Positions 1-12,215 of a DNA stretch of 64,000 nt are shown here, in pieces. This stretch comes from Phytophthora hibernalis (lineage: Eukaryota; Oomycota; Peronosporomycetes; Peronosporales; Peronosporaceae). The position numbers and the translations under genes are program-made. The stretch covers positions 62,001 through 126,000 of the forward strand of contig JAAKBF010000244.1 of the NCBI GenBank assembly GCA_012656075.1, in the 5' to 3' direction. The notes beneath the pieces were generated by a model that was not told the origin of the DNA, did not search any database, and was given only the letters and a program-made list of their open reading frames with translations. Positions within the stretch are counted from its first letter, which is position 1, and the number at the start of each line of letters is the position of its first letter.

Positions 1-3000
1 GAGCCGCGTCGCTGGACGCGTTGACGAAGATGATGATTTTGCTCCGCGTCGGCAGTGGCCGATGCCGTTGAGCAACGACGAGGCGCGCCACCACGAGAAT
101 GAGGCGCGCCGACAGGGTCGACGCTGCGCCACAGTGAAAACGAAGCGCGCCAACAGAGGTCGATACAACGCGAGGCGCGCCGACCGGAGCTGACGCCGCG
201 CCACGGTGAAGATTATTCGCACCGACCAGAGCCGGTGCTGCGAAGTGTGGGAGATGAGGAGCGCCGGCAGTGGCCGCAGCAGCCCTCAGCATCGGATCCC
301 GATGCATCGTTGTCTGACGTGAGCATAGTTAGCAACGCCCCTTCACACTCCAGGGGAGCTCGTTCCGTCGCAAAAAGCAGAAGAAGCGCCGCGGCCGTCT
401 TCGCCGGCGTTCAGGCTCGGACTCTGGGTCCGAGTCGGTGTCAAGCACGGGGCCATCGCTGACATGGAAGTTATCCACGCCATCGAGCATAACGGAGAAG
501 AGTCGTACGCGCGCGACGTGCGTGTACATAATCCGCGGCCCACAGCGTCTGCGCTCACGGAGCTTCCAGTTGAATCCTGGAAGGGCTTCCTACGCGACCT
601 TCGTCGCGGCGAGGTGGAACAAGTTTGCTTGCTCACGACAGCGGACGACGGCTTCGTTCAACGCCATTGCGCCTGACTCGGCTTCGGCGCTCGGCAAACA
701 CGTGCGTCCCGAAGGCGCTAAATACAAGTCAGCGCGTGAGGAGCGCTTTGCACCCCAATCCTGGGATGCGCTGAAGGCGAGTGGTAATCCTGTCTACGAT
801 CTCGTCCGCAAGTATGCGGACGTTTTTCCTGAGATGATCCCGGCGACCCTTCCCAAGGACCACGGCGTGCGGCATGAGATCGACCTCTCACCAGGAGCCA
901 AGTATTGCGTGACACGGCAGTGACCATTGCCGCGCGATCAGGTGCAAGCGATCGATGATTTCTTCGAAGGCCGTCGAAAAGCAGATCACGTGCGGGAAAG
1001 CATCTCCCCGCACTCAAGTCCGACCTTCTGCGTAAAGAAGGCCACCGGTGGATGGCGCATCGTTCACGCATTCAACAAGCTGAACGATGCGACCATTCCG
1101 GCTCAGACTCCGATTCCCCGTAAGGACATCATTCTGGACTCGATGTCCGGCAGTACAACCTACAGCGCCATCGATCTGACCGATGGCTTCTATCAGATCC
1201 TGATGCGCGCCAGCGATATTCCGCTGACGGCAGTAAGCACCCCGAGCGGCATGCTCTGGGAGTGGCTCGTGATGCCCCAGGGCTTGAAGAATGCGCCAGC
1301 GACATTCAATCGCATGGTCGCACATGTACTGAGACCCCTGCGCGACTTCGCGCCCAGCTACTTTGATGACTTCTTCGTGCACAGTAAGAAGGAACGCGGC
1401 CAACGCGCGCTTGATGTTCATCTCGAGCACCTCGAGAGAGTCTTCGCGGCGATGCGCGAGAAGAAGCTGTACGCGAATTTGAAGAAATGCATCTTCTGCG
1501 CGCCGGAGATTCCGGTACATCAGCAGTAAGGGCGTTCGTGCGGATCCCGAGAAGATCACGTCGATATGTTCCTGGACAGTGCCCAGGAACGCGAAGGAGC
1601 TACGGCAATGGCTTGGTCTGGCTAACTACTTGCACAAGTATACGAAGGACTATGCTCGTATTATCCGACCTCTGTCGCAGTTACTCAAGAAAGACATGCA
1701 ATGGACCTGGTCCCCGAGCATCAGGGGTCCTTCGAGGCTGTAAAGAACAGTCTCGCGTCAGCCCCAGTGCTGGCGCTGGCAGACTACTCGAAGGCCTTCC
1801 ACGTCGTCTGCGATGCCAGCGACTTCGCAATCGGCTGCGCGCTAATGAAGTTTGACGACGAAGGGCAGGAACGTGTCGTGAGTTATCAGTCACGACAATT
1901 GAAACCCGCGGAACGCAATTACCCGGTCCACGACAAGGAGCTCCTGGCCATGCGTTACGTGCTCATCAAGTTCCGCGTTTATCTACTGGGCGAACAGACG
2001 TTCGCTCTGTACACGGATCACGCGTCGCTGAGGACGGCAACCAAGAGCCCCCATCTGATCCAGCGTATGGCTCGTTGGCTCTCCTTCTTTGCTGAGTACA
2101 ACTTCGTCGTCCACTACAAGCCAGGCAAGTCGAATATCCTGGCGGACGCCGACGTAGACGAAGATTGTGCTACGTGTGTCGTAGCAGGCATCAACTCGAC
2201 TGAAGTCCACGTGACAAGTCCACTACGCGAAGCTATCGCATCCGCGTACGACGCAGACGACTTCCTCTCTGAGATTCGAGCCTATCTCCGCGAACCGTCT
2301 GACGCTGAACATTGCAAGCTTTCTTCACGAGCGCGCTTCGGTCGCGCGCTACCAACTCGAAGGTAACCTGCTGACATACAACGTCGATCGCTTCGACGCT
2401 CCGCGCGTCGTCGTTCCTCTTGACGACGACCTTAGAGCTCGGCTGATGCACGAGTACCATGACACTCCGAGTGGCGGACATCTGGGGCGCGAGAAAACAT
2501 TCCTCGCGCTGTCGCGCGAATTCTTCTGTCCCCACATGTACAAGTGGGTCCAAAAATGGGTTCGTTCGTGTGAAGTCTGCCAGCGCGTCAAACCCGCGCC
2601 GTCTTCGCAAGCTCCGCTCCGCCCACTTCCGGTTGCGCCCGATGCGTGGTCGTCGGTCAGCATGGACTTCATCTTTGGCTTGCCTCCAGACGCCGATGAC
2701 AATGTCGGCGTCGTCGTGTTCGTCGACTGGTTCAGTAAGATGGTTCATGTGGCGCCGGTTCCGGCGTCGGTCAGCGCAGAAGACACCGCGGCTCTGTTTG
2801 TCGACATCGCCTTCAAACACCACGGCCTTCCCTCTTCCATCTTGTCGGACCGCGACCCGCGGTTCACGTCGGCCTTCTGGACTCGACTGTTCGAGCTCTT
2901 GGGCACTCGCCTGATGATGTCCACGGCTGCCCATCCTGAGACCGACGGCCAGACTGAGCGCATGAACCGCGTTCTTGAAGACGTCTTACGCAGCTACGCG

Positions 3001-4530
3001 ACGTCGTACGCGTCTTGGAGCTCGTTCTTGCCGTTAGCCGAGTTCGCGTCGAACAACGCAGTCCATGCGTCAACTGGATTGACGCCGTTCTTCGTCAACT
3101 ACGCGCGGCACTCACGCGTCCCTGCTCTTCTTGCCGTGGGCGAGTCCACGGCTGCGAGTGGTCCGACTCTTGGCGGGGGCGAAATGAATTCGTCCGGGCG
3201 ACGCAAATCTGCATCTCAGAGTCCGACAGCAGACGAGGTGTCGACACGCGCCGACGTCACCAAGTCCAAGAATAACTCGATCGTCGAATGGGCTGCCAAT
3301 GCTTTGATCAACCCCGCAGCACCAGCAAAACGTGCTGTGTCTTTTCCTGCCATTCATGATCCGGCGACCGGTGCCGGATCCGCTGTGGGTAACTTCGAGA
3401 AGACGCCTGACCTCACTGCCACGGACTCCGCAGTGATTTCGGACTTCCTCCTGCGCCGACAATCCGTCGTGCGCTTTGTGCGCAACGCAATCGCCCAAGC
3501 AGTTGACAAGCAGAAAGAAAATACAGACAAGAGAGGACGCAAGAACACGGACGTGTATTCTGTTGGCGACAAGGTCCTACTCTCCGTCGCAGGCATTCAA
3601 CCTGGCGCCGTGACTAATCTCGGCGCCAACAAGCTACTGCCACGGTTCATTGGTCCATTTACGGTTATGGCTGTGAAAGGAGACGCCTACACGCTCTACA
3701 TTCCGACCACTATGCAACTCCACCCCACATTCTACGTGGGGCGACTCAAGCGTTACTACCCGTCGGCAATCCCTGGTCAAGCTCCTCACGGAACTCCGTC
3801 TACTCCCGAAGCCGACGCAGCGACCGCTACATCGCGTCATGCTCGTGATTCTGACGGTCGCGCATCGCACACAGCGCGACGGCCTCCTGGCGAAGACGGC
3901 TCAGATCTGCGTGTTGTCATGTGGACTCGACTCAGCCGGAACGGCTTGGTGGCTCACCAAGTCCAAGCGAGACGCCGAACCCGCAGCGCCGACGCTCCCG
4001 GCGTTTGGCAGATCTGCGAGCGGTGCAGTCCCCGCCGGTCCCCGTAGTGGATCACCAGCCTGGTGTCCCGCCTGTCCATTACTTGCAACGCGACCCCGCG
4101 GAGAGCTCCCGACGTGGCGCAGACGATTCCAGCATTCGTCCCGGAGCGACGCATGATATCTCCAGTCACGCAGCTCGTATCCTGGACGCCGATCAATCCG
4201 CGCCGGCCATCTTCCGGCGCGATGGACCGCCCCCGGTTGTGGATACTGCGGGCGACAATCGCTGGATCATCGACCGCATTGTTGATCACGTGGACGATCG
4301 TCGCGACCCCAGTCAGCTTGGCCGCGGGCCGCTCCGCGGCCGTACACCGAGTATCCCTCGAACGCGCCAGTAGCGCGCACGCTGGCTCGGCTATGCTCCC
4401 ACGGATGATACGTGGGAGGCGCGTAGAAGCCCTGCTTGCTGATGTCCCCACGGTGGTGGCGGCGTATGAGGCAGGAGTCGAGGCTTCTACGCAGCAACGC
4501 GCCGGAGCGTCTCGACGCAACTAACTTGGG
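1..4530 (+). mobile_element. Ty3/gypsy LTR retrotransposon #1, 5'-truncated by window edge
   Basis: The stretch encodes the pol domains of a chromodomain-bearing Ty3/gypsy element in the usual order: reverse transcriptase, RNase H, zinc-binding/DDE integrase and a degenerate chromodomain. The first 230 bases read as a low-complexity Arg/Glu-rich linker typical of the region before the reverse transcriptase; gag and protease, if present, are left of the window. No LTR pair can be seen because only one end is included. The coding region carries a nonsense codon and several frameshifts, so this copy is not autonomous. Confidence 0.85.
438..4524 (+). pseudogene. pol: broken gypsy Pol polyprotein (RT-RNase H-integrase-chromodomain)
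   Basis: Reverse transcriptase spans about 740-1510, with the DVFPE lead-in, the fingers/palm motifs and the catalytic YFDD at about 1360-1372. RNase H follows at about 1760-2160 (DASDFAIG, TDHASL, PGKSNILADA). The integrase has an N-terminal His/Cys zinc region (about 2446-2590) and DDE residues in MDFIFGLP (D), SDRDPRF (D) and DGQTERMNR (E). The C-terminal LPRFIGPF/HPTFYVGRLK region leads to a decayed chromodomain near 4200-4480 (DNRWIIDRIVDH, then DDTWEAR in another frame). Breaks: a TGA at 921-923 where this family normally has Trp just before the RT core, and frameshifts near 650, 1510-1530, 1721 (a C run one base short), 2320, and again in the chromodomain. Nothing suggests activity. 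Confidence 0.85.
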
Positions 4531-4736
4531 CCCTTGAGTGCTTGACGATGTTCCCGCGACCGCTGGTGCTCCTCATTTAGTCGGCGGTAGGTCCGCCTAC
4601 ACAGCGCCGTCAAGATCAGCCCAAGTCGCCGCGCTCTCCATCTCCAAACAAATTTGCGTCGCGTGGGGTTCGAACCCACGCGCGAAGTGTGGTGACCCGC
4701 GCCGTAGACCACTCACCCGCCATGTTTGTCCACTTC
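4520..4736 (-). repeat. tRNA-derived SINE-like sequence
   Basis: Read on the minus strand, 4655-4725 contains an A-box-like block (GGGTGAGTGG...GGCGC) followed at tRNA-like spacing by a perfect B box (GGTTCGAACCC) inside a five-pair T-arm stem (GTGGG/CCCAC). The anticodon arm is shortened and cannot fold properly, so this is not a functional tRNA gene. The unique tail running down to about 4520 is consistent with a tRNA-headed SINE, a class known in Phytophthora. No poly-A tail or target duplication was identified. The alternative is an isolated tRNA pseudogene next to the gypsy 3' end. Confidence 0.4.
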
Positions 4737-7504
4737 GCCGCTGCAGTAGTTCGTGTCCGACCCCAGGGGTCCCTGTGCGTGTTCTTTTCTTTCCTTTCTT
4801 CGCTCACTGTGTTTGCTCCCTTAAGTGGGGAGGGTGAAACGGGTCTCCGTATCATTCTGTCATATCTACATTTAGAGGTTCTGTCCTCCCATTGGTCAAA
4901 AGGTGGGACAGTGACCTGGCACTATCTGGTTGGTCATAAGTGCAATTACATATCTTAGTTTTAGCCTATTAGAGAGGGACCCCCAGTTGGGTGGCCCACA
5001 ATGGCCCTGGCCTTCCGCCAGGGTCTACTCCTAATAAGAGAGTCATTTTAACCTTAATCCCGCACGTCCTTCTCGGACGTTCGTCTTAACCAAGCTTCCT
5101 CAAAGCACCCTATAATACAAGCTATATAGCGTTGCTCTAGCCCCGTTACAATATTTGTATAGGATCGATAGAAGAACATTGAGAAGAGCCCGAAGGGGCT
5201 CTCCAAAGCCATAACAATCAGAGCAGAATCTTCTAAGTCCAAGAACAGCGTACACTTTTCCGGAAAGTCCCTGCGTGGGCTGGATTATGTCTGCCGTCGT
5301 TCCCCGAGAGGCATAGCTTGTAGGGGAGCCGTCTGGTAGTGCCAAGAGATCAAGGTCGGTCCGGGGTGGGCACTTCTCGCTACCAAGCGAAGACAAGTCT
5401 CGTCGATTTGACTAGCCGGTGGGTCTGCACAACCCAGGACACCGTAACCTCTTAGCTGGGCGTAATCTGCGCCTGGTGACCTGTAAAAGTGCTCGCGCGC
5501 TGCCGTCCATCCTTTGGTGGACAACCCAGGGCACCGTAACCTCCTAGCTGGGCGTAATCTGCGCCTGGTGGCTTGTAAACGCGCTCGCGCGCTGCCGTCC
5601 ATCCTTTGGTCGAGGGCACAGGGTTTTGCACGGAGACTGCCCCGCTTAGGCGAGTCTCTGGAGAGTTTGGAGCTTGGTACCTGTCGGGAACAACACTTAA
5701 CTGAACCCCGGCTGGGACGAACCGCAAAGGGAACCGACAGGAACCCTGCGCAAGCCCAACATCGCCGACCTGACTCGGCGAATTGTTGTACTGTTGCGTG
5801 GAAGCCGAACTAACGACGTTTTCTGTGAACCACCACACCACTCACAGCACCTACGACACACGCTATAAGATGTTTAGCTTCACGATTCATGATGTCTTCG
5901 GTCACATAAGTTATCCTGTGAGCTATTCTGTGACGTGTGTGTACCTAATGGTGACTATGTGTACCTACTTGTGTTTTTTTGTGACTCTTTGTGTCTTTTT
6001 GTGGGCGTTGTATTAAAGGGCAGGACGACCTTCAACAAACGGTGAAACAAATGTATGCATGCTAAACGATCTTGAAGGTGTCATTGCTAGGGTAAATCGA
6101 TAAGATGGTCGTCAAATACAAGATAATATGAAACAAACAGACGCATGTACTCGTGCTACACCTTTTGTACTAGTGCATATTGCGCGGAAATGCGTTGCAA
6201 GACCATTTCCCGATAGCCCTCGTACGATACATTCGGCTGAGGTACTTGATGCAGTATCTGCACGTTTAAGTATAAAACTAGCCTAACCAACAAAAATCAT
6301 GAAAGAAGAGTATGCGTGGTAGCACAAAGACAGTGGACTGGAGACAATGCAGCCTGGTCAGTTCTGTATCTATAAGACACCACCCTGTTGTCGCTATCAT
6401 CGTGTAGTACTTCCTACGTAGCACGTAGATGTAGAACATCACTTTGTTGCAGGTAGCAACCAGTTTGGTCTACTCAGTTCTTACCGGATATCCCTAAGTT
6501 AGAGGTACATTCGAGCAACCTGAAACGAATTTCAGTCACACATTCGACCACCATTACACTATATGTCGTTTGTCACACACAATGGAACTCCCATCGCCGC
6601 GTGTCAGCCACCCAATAGCTGTGAGATTTTTGAAATTTATCCGTGCAATTTATTCCGGGCTTGTGTCTTTTGTGTCTTTGTCCTAGGCGAACATGACAAG
6701 AGTGACACCTGGGTGACCTTTATACTCGTTTAAGTACGAAGAAACACACCCACTTTGTGCCTCTAACACTGACCATTAATATTTGCAGGTAGTGAGAAAA
6801 CAACCAATAAGCTTATATATAAAAGAACCATCCTTATCGTTCATCAGTTCGTTCATCAGTATGGTCGTTTTACGCGCGTAACTTCAACTTTCCTTTTGTA
6901 AAACTATTGGCGTTGATTGACAGGCACCTCTGGGACGCCAGATCCATGGGTTCTTCGCCTCTGCCTGGACTGCTAGCTGCACTCAAGTGCATTTTTACCT
7001 GTTGACTGGGTCGTCTTGTGATGACAGAGGCGAGGACAGGCGCTGTTGCGGTGCCTTACGATGTCTTGCGAGGTGCGATGCCTCCGATCCAAGGCTTTAT
7101 TTGTATGATGCTCGCGCACCTAGCGCTCGGTCCTTCTGGTGAAATAACATCACTACAGGGGACCACAATGCTGCTGCGAGTCCGCTGGATGTTACTGGCA
7201 TTAACCGCTGGGTCTCCTTTTATCTCGAGCCCAATCTCCCCGCACGCTCAAAGTGGGGGCAATAAGAACCGAGGCCCTGGTCGTTGCGGTCAAGGTTAGC
7301 TGCAACGGCACATGTAAGAAACACAGCGTCGCCGGCATCAACCGCTCTAGAGCCGATTGGACCAGAGTACCTCTCCTCTATCAATGCCCCCAAAATAGTA
7401 GTAAGTGTCCAGCACAGCGCCCGTGCGAAAAAACGCAGATCAACGACTCTATCGCACAGAGCTCACCGAACCTGCAATCTTCTTGCAGGGCTTTCCTTGT
7501 CAGC
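4737..7504. other. non-coding, LTR-like and AT-rich spacer
   Basis: No convincing gene. The first 1.2 kb has the look of retrotransposon LTR/UTR sequence and holds the 92-bp tandem repeat. From about 6040 to 6900 the DNA is AT-rich. A clean TATATATAAAA box at 6814-6824 followed by a short duplicated TTCATCAG motif (about 6841-6860) could be an LTR promoter; no downstream coding region clearly belongs to it. Confidence 0.5.
5429..5612. repeat. 92-bp direct tandem repeat, two copies
   Basis: Copies at 5429-5520 and 5521-5612 begin with ACAACCCAGG and end with CATCCTTTGGT plus two bases. They differ at only a handful of positions. They sit inside the LTR-like region downstream of gypsy element #1, and tandem blocks of this kind are common in LTR U3 regions. 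Confidence 0.9.
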
Positions 7505-7511
7505 TCACTCC
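7505..7511 (+). promoter_or_regulatory. oomycete-type initiator (TCAYTYY) upstream of kinase
   Basis: TCACTCC lies 53 bases before the kinase ATG and matches the oomycete initiator consensus TCAYTYY. The motif is short, so the match alone is weak; the distance to the start codon is typical for oomycete genes. Confidence 0.35.
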
Positions 7512-7563
7512 GCTTCTTGTCGCCTTCGAACCAAGTCATTCATCGATCGACGCTTTCTTTAAC

Positions 7564-8441
7564 ATGTCGGTGGTTCACGATCGATACCGAGTCACCCGCG
7601 TGCTCAGTTCCACTCTCTACGGTTGGGTTTTCGCCTGCGAAGACTTGCACGGCAGTGGCGACACCGCACCCCAATCAACTACCACAGCATCCGTAGTCAT
7701 CAAACAGGTCTCACTCGAGCGCGTGGCCAACTTCATGCAAGACCACCCGAACGACGGACACACACCCGACAACCCCATCGTCGAAAAGGAGGTCGTCGAC
7801 ATCATCCGATCTGCCGGAGGACACCCCAACCTCGTCTCCTACACAGACTCCTTCGTCAAGAAGCAGACGCTCTACCTCGTCATGGAACACTGCGCCGACG
7901 GTGACATGTACGACTACCTGAGCCGACGCAAACAGCGCACCATGTCGTGCATGAACGCGCTGAGCGTGTTGTCCCAAGTGGCGTCGGGCCTGGCGTTCCT
8001 GCACGGACACGGCATCGCACACCGAGACATCTCGCTCGAGAACATTATGCTGCATCGCGGCCACTGCAAACTGGGCGACTTCGGTCTGGCGACGCGTGCT
8101 CGGCGAGGCGGTGGCCGTCACGTAGGCAAGAAGTACTACATGGCTCCGGAGATCGTGGCGGGCGTTGTGTACGACCCCAAGACGGCGGACGTGTGGTCGT
8201 TGGGCATCGTGCTCTTCATCATGCTGACAGGTTCCCCATTGGTCTCGTTCGCGTCCATGTCGGTGAAATCTTTCCGATCGCTGAAGCAGGCCGGTGTTGT
8301 TGCCGTGCTGGAGGCGTGGGTGTAGCGCCTTCTTTGACTGCCAACGCGATTCAACTGCTGTCGGGAATGCTAGAGATAGATCCCCGGAAGCGCCTCACGA
8401 TCGAGCAGGTGCAAAAGCATGATGCCCTTAAGGAATGGTGA
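7564..8441 (+). CDS. protein kinase (Ser/Thr-type), one frameshift near the C terminus
   Basis: The ATG at 7564 starts a eukaryotic protein kinase domain that fills the protein. Visible landmarks are a poor glycine loop (LSSTLYGWVFA), the ATP-anchoring Lys in VVIKQVSLE, the catalytic loop HRDISLEN, the DFG motif in GDFGLATRA, YMAPEI (APE) and the subdomain IX stretch DVWSLGIVLF. The frame closes at 8325, but the expected last helices (LLSGMLEIDPRKRLTIEQ) continue in another frame to a stop at 8441. One extra G in the GGG at 8318-8320 would join them, so the break is probably a sequence error rather than truncation. An upstream in-frame extension to 7405 exists but lacks kinase character. The overall type resembles ULK/CAMK-like kinases; the substrate is unknown. 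The glycine loop lacks the usual GxGxxG. Confidence 0.85.
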
Positions 8442-8818
8442 CAGCTGTGATATAATAGTGTCATTTTTTTAGTATTTTGTTCAATAGTTGAACAAGTGTA
8501 AGGTATTTCCTTGTCTGTGTTGGAACCTTGCAAAAGTGTATGTACTGGGAGGGCGCCACTTCAAGGATTGTCTGCGCAACAGGATGTAGGGGAAGGTACT
8601 GTAGGCATCGTGGATTCGGCCACCCCGAGTCTTAATGATGCCCATACGTTTCGCCTTCCAAATCGGTGACAGAGCGCATATGCGGTGCCATCCAAACGCT
8701 TTATTAATAGAAGACAACAGACAGTAGTTTTCTCCCGGGGACAGGCGCTTGGGTGAGGAACATGGATTTGTTCACCACGCCGATCACCACGGATTTTGCC
8801 CATTAACAGTCAAGCAGC
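8442..8818. other. intergenic spacer between convergent kinase and bZIP-like genes
   Basis: No coding signal was seen. The segment should contain the 3' ends of both transcripts. A T-rich tract begins at about 8464. Confidence 0.4.
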
Positions 8819-9825
8819 TTACGACAAGATGTAATCGAGCTTCATCGCCTGCGAAGAAGTCAGAGGCGTCTCCTCCTCAACAATGACACATGCCGACGAC
8901 GGGATCTCTCTGGACTCAGATTCTTCCTCCGAGTCCGACAAAATCACATCCGATTCAATGTCCTCCACCTCCGGTTCGGGTTCCTCACCCAGCACGTGTC
9001 CTTTGATCAGCGCACTGCCAACTATCCGCTCACAGTCCCTCAAGTTTCCTAATATCTCCATCAACGCCCCCACGAAGTCTGGTGCCATCACGTATGCCTC
9101 CAGTCTTCCGTTTGCGTTGAAATGCATTTGAGCCCTGTAGCGCACGTGCAGTTGTCGACCGATGAGCTTCTGAATGAGGTCTTCTTCCGTTGTCGCATGA
9201 GGGTACACGTGCTCGATGGTGCGTCGCGAGTAGCGCAGATGCAACGTGCCGTGCACGACGACACTCGAGCTGGTGTCGGCGGGGATCAACTCCGCCGACT
9301 CACATGTGAGCTTGACGGACGAGTGGAACATTGAATAGCGCTCCCAAACGCTCAGAATCAAGTCCGCCGCGGGCTTGCCACCAAACAGAGTGTGCGGCTC
9401 CACCAGAGCGTTTAGAAACGCCTTTTGCTTGTGCGATGAGAGCTCTGTGGGCGGAGCGCCGGGGACGTGCAGCCCGAGGCGGAACTGGTCGAAGTACTCC
9501 ATGACAAACTTCATGGGCGAGGAACCGGCGGCTGAGCTGGGTGTCATGAGCAACTTTGCGTGTGCATGTCCCGCAGCACTTGCAGTCGCAGCACCTGCTG
9601 TCGCAACACTTGATTGTCCGCTAGCATTGCGACCTGCTTCTCCTGCTGGCGATGGCGAAACTTAACGCCTCGCTCGCTGCTGGACATGGGCTTGGCCTTA
9701 CCCTTGACCTTGCCTCGACGTCGCTGACTCGGTGCGAAGGCTGTTGAAGCGGTGAGTGTGTTGAGATCGAAGACGGCTCCGCGAGGGAGGATTGGCACGA
9801 AGCTCTGGGCGGAGGCGAACGCCAT
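8819..9825 (-). CDS. bZIP-like transcription factor of the oomycete type, one frameshift
   Basis: The N-terminal part (to 9544) contains a lysine/arginine-rich block followed by a basic region (SSERGVKFRHRQQEKQ) and a short leucine-zipper-like heptad stretch (VLRQQVLRLQVL). The basic region has no Asn at the position conserved in canonical bZIPs, a departure known in several oomycete bZIP families. The rest (about 245 residues, stop at 8819) is a domain often seen behind such zippers in Phytophthora, ending in an acidic Ser/Glu-rich tail (DSEEESES). The two parts are in different frames; the break maps to a run of three A (9555-9557 on the plus strand as TTT) that is one base short. The Met at 9825 is preferred; an in-frame Met at 9855 is possible. 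It is probably a nuclear DNA-binding protein. Family assignment is by recognition only. Confidence 0.65.
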
Positions 9826-10190
9826 GGCGGAAACAGATCCAATGCGGGAATGCAAGCCGCAAGAGGTCGGTGAGAAGGTCAGAGAGTGCGTCGCAAGGAC
9901 ACGACGGCAACCTTTTGCAACGTTCTGAAACTTGGTAACGTCACGCGATGATGAACGGAAGAAGCTGGCTCGCCATTGGACCGGCGGGCTGCGTTGCAGA
10001 GGTCCGCCAAATTCAGTATGAAATTGTATTGAAAAGCCGTCATTTCACTAATAAAAACGGCAAGTCTTGGCGAAGCAATAATACATATTGCCGCATTTTA
10101 TATTGTATTGTTACATAAACGCGTTATCCACAACTTCCGCTCTCGGGCGAAATCTGTACTCTAAACGTCGCCTTTTTAACACTATCACTA

Positions 10191-10516
10191 CTAGGTCCTA
10201 GGTTTACACCCGCATAATGCGCACACGTAGTCGCTATCCTCAACAACCTCCTGTCCCCGTACTCGTACTTCGCGTAGACCCAAAACCCTGTTGCCTCGCT
10301 GGTGACACGACCCTAAGCCCGCTACGGCTGCGCCTTCGCTTGCCACTCGCTACGCTCGCTAAGTACCTTGCTGGGTCCTGGGTTTTCACCCGCATGCTAC
10401 GCACACGGGCTGCAAACCGAGGGCATATCTCTGTTGGCGCTATCCTCAACAGGATTCTGTCCCCTTACTCGCGCTTTGCGCGGACCCAAACCCTGGTGGC
10501 TCGCTGTCGTCACGAA
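10191..10516. repeat. diverged direct repeat pair, about 180-bp period
   Basis: A block starting near 10191 (GTCCTAGGTTTACACCCGCAT...) recurs near 10371 (GTCCTGGGTTTTCACCCGCAT...). Both contain CGCTATCCTCAACA, CTGTCCCC, TACTCG, CGCGTAGACCC/CGCGGACCC and GCTCGCTG. The second copy has an insertion of about 35 bases. No gene is associated. Confidence 0.6.
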
Positions 10517-10918
10517 TGCGGATACCCAGACAAACACTGATTTTTGTTTTCGCTTCGACTCCAGCTCGACGATCCGTGGAACTCTCACGACGTTCTTCAC
10601 TGGGCATTCCCTATCAATGGGATATCCTGCGAGAGCAGTACTTTGAAAACACGGTGCAGTAGCCGAAAAAACCTGCATAGGATACCCTGTGCGGAGGTGA
10701 TTCCTTTTCGATTGCAGCAACCCAGGCGTCCCTGCAGGAATTATGACGTGGTACTGATGGTTTGATGCATGCATCGTATTTGAGAGCGGAAACATCATTT
10801 TAGTCAACAGAAATATCTCCTCGTAAAGTTCACGTAAAAGTAAGCTAGCCAAAATTCCTACCGCTTCTCCATATGCTACATGTACTACGATTACGCCGAT
10901 AGTGTTAATCTAACGTTA

Positions 10919-11162
10919 CACTCCCGGACAGAATATTACGGCCACCGACATTTTTGCTATAACTTTTTTCTACTGGGAGTTGAGGCTTGCTGTTTAGATA
11001 TGTGCTGTAGGCACCCTAGTGAAGCATAGTTACGATTAGAAGTTTGCGAAGTTCGAGCTGCGAGGGAGGCTCCCATACAAAAAAACGTTTGTGGACCTGG
11101 ACACAATATACGGCCAGCCAGACCCATACAAAAATTTAGTCAAACGTCATGAAAAGATTGTC
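10919..11162. repeat. solo terminal inverted repeat of the Tc1 element
   Basis: This 244-base segment, preceded by TA, matches the long terminal inverted repeat of the Tc1 element at 31471-33044 almost base for base, starting with CACTCCCGGACAG and ending at GAAAAGATTGT. No transposase and no opposite terminal repeat follow, so it is a truncated relic of one end. Confidence 0.85.
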
Positions 11163-12122
11163 AAAAGTTTGAGCTCGACATGGCTACATTCAATTTTCAG
11201 TTTCGACCCAAACAACGAAATAGTGGGCGTTGCCCTCTGACACGAGCTCCGCCAGGTCATATGGCGCCTAGGTGGTGTTTGCGGGGTTTACCCCACGCCT
11301 GGCGTCGACTTTCTTGTCAATTTTACGTGCGCTCGGTGCTGTAACGATCCGTGATCGCTATTTGATACTTTTCCAATATTTATTGGCAATATTGTGGCAG
11401 TATAATATTTTATTGGAATTGACGATCCCCAATACTAAATATTTTTATTGGAAAACACAATTAATTATTATTTTGTTCCATTTAATTCCGACCTCTGCTG
11501 CGTTGCATGCACTGGAATGTAGTACATTCCAGTTGCCAACAACGATCGCGAAGTGCAAACGCATTTGTCAGTCGAGCCAAATTATTTTGCTGACAGCATC
11601 AAGCAGGCCCAGATGTGGGATATTATCCAAGGGTAACAGAAGGAGACACCATCCAACTCACAGTCAGCCAAGTTGGAGTTGGTACAGAAGCTTTACAGAT
11701 CAACGATTATACATGTATTGTGAAACCCGATTGCTTTGTCCTGTTGAATTAGGCGGTAAATCAATTCTCATAGAGGATTTGCAATGGGTTAAATTGTGGC
11801 TTTTGTGGTGGAGCGGGCTCTCAGAATTTGCGTTCTGGAGGGCTCGATCTACACACAAAGCGCACTTCACACACTGTACATCGCGTGCGGTGCGCTGAAT
11901 TTCGGGGTCTTGACTAACGTGATTTCGTTGGACGGGTGTTCAAGCGTTCGATGCTAAAATCGTCTGCGGGGTGACGTCTGCGTGGAAACCTTCACACGAA
12001 CGCCGAGTCTTGTAAGTCGAAGCGTCTCTCTAATAGACGTGACTTCTTCTCCGTAGAGGGTTGCTTTGCTTTGCCTTGGCTGTCGGGGTCGTTGAACTGC
12101 TATTCTTTGGTCGACTTGGTCG

Positions 12123-12215
12123 ACGAGCCGCTATTCCTTGGTTGTCGTTGCCAACGAGTTGCTATTCCTTGGTTGTCGTTGCCGACGAGTCGCTATTCCT
12201 GCCCTTGCGGGACTT
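12123..12215. repeat. 31-bp tandem repeat, about three copies
   Basis: Units beginning ACGAG start at 12123, 12154 and 12185 and share GCTATTCCTTGGTTGTCGTTGCC. The third unit diverges in its second half, and a fainter fourth unit precedes the first. No coding context. Confidence 0.75.

Noticed and set aside
4655..4725. Functional tRNA gene
   Set aside because: A and B boxes are present but the anticodon arm is shortened and the acceptor ends do not pair, so a tRNA-derived repeat is more likely.
5429..5612. CRISPR-like repeat
   Set aside because: Only two directly adjacent copies without spacers, in a eukaryotic LTR-like region.
7018..7299. Upstream small gene before the kinase
   Set aside because: No motif, no initiator, and composition like the surrounding non-coding DNA.
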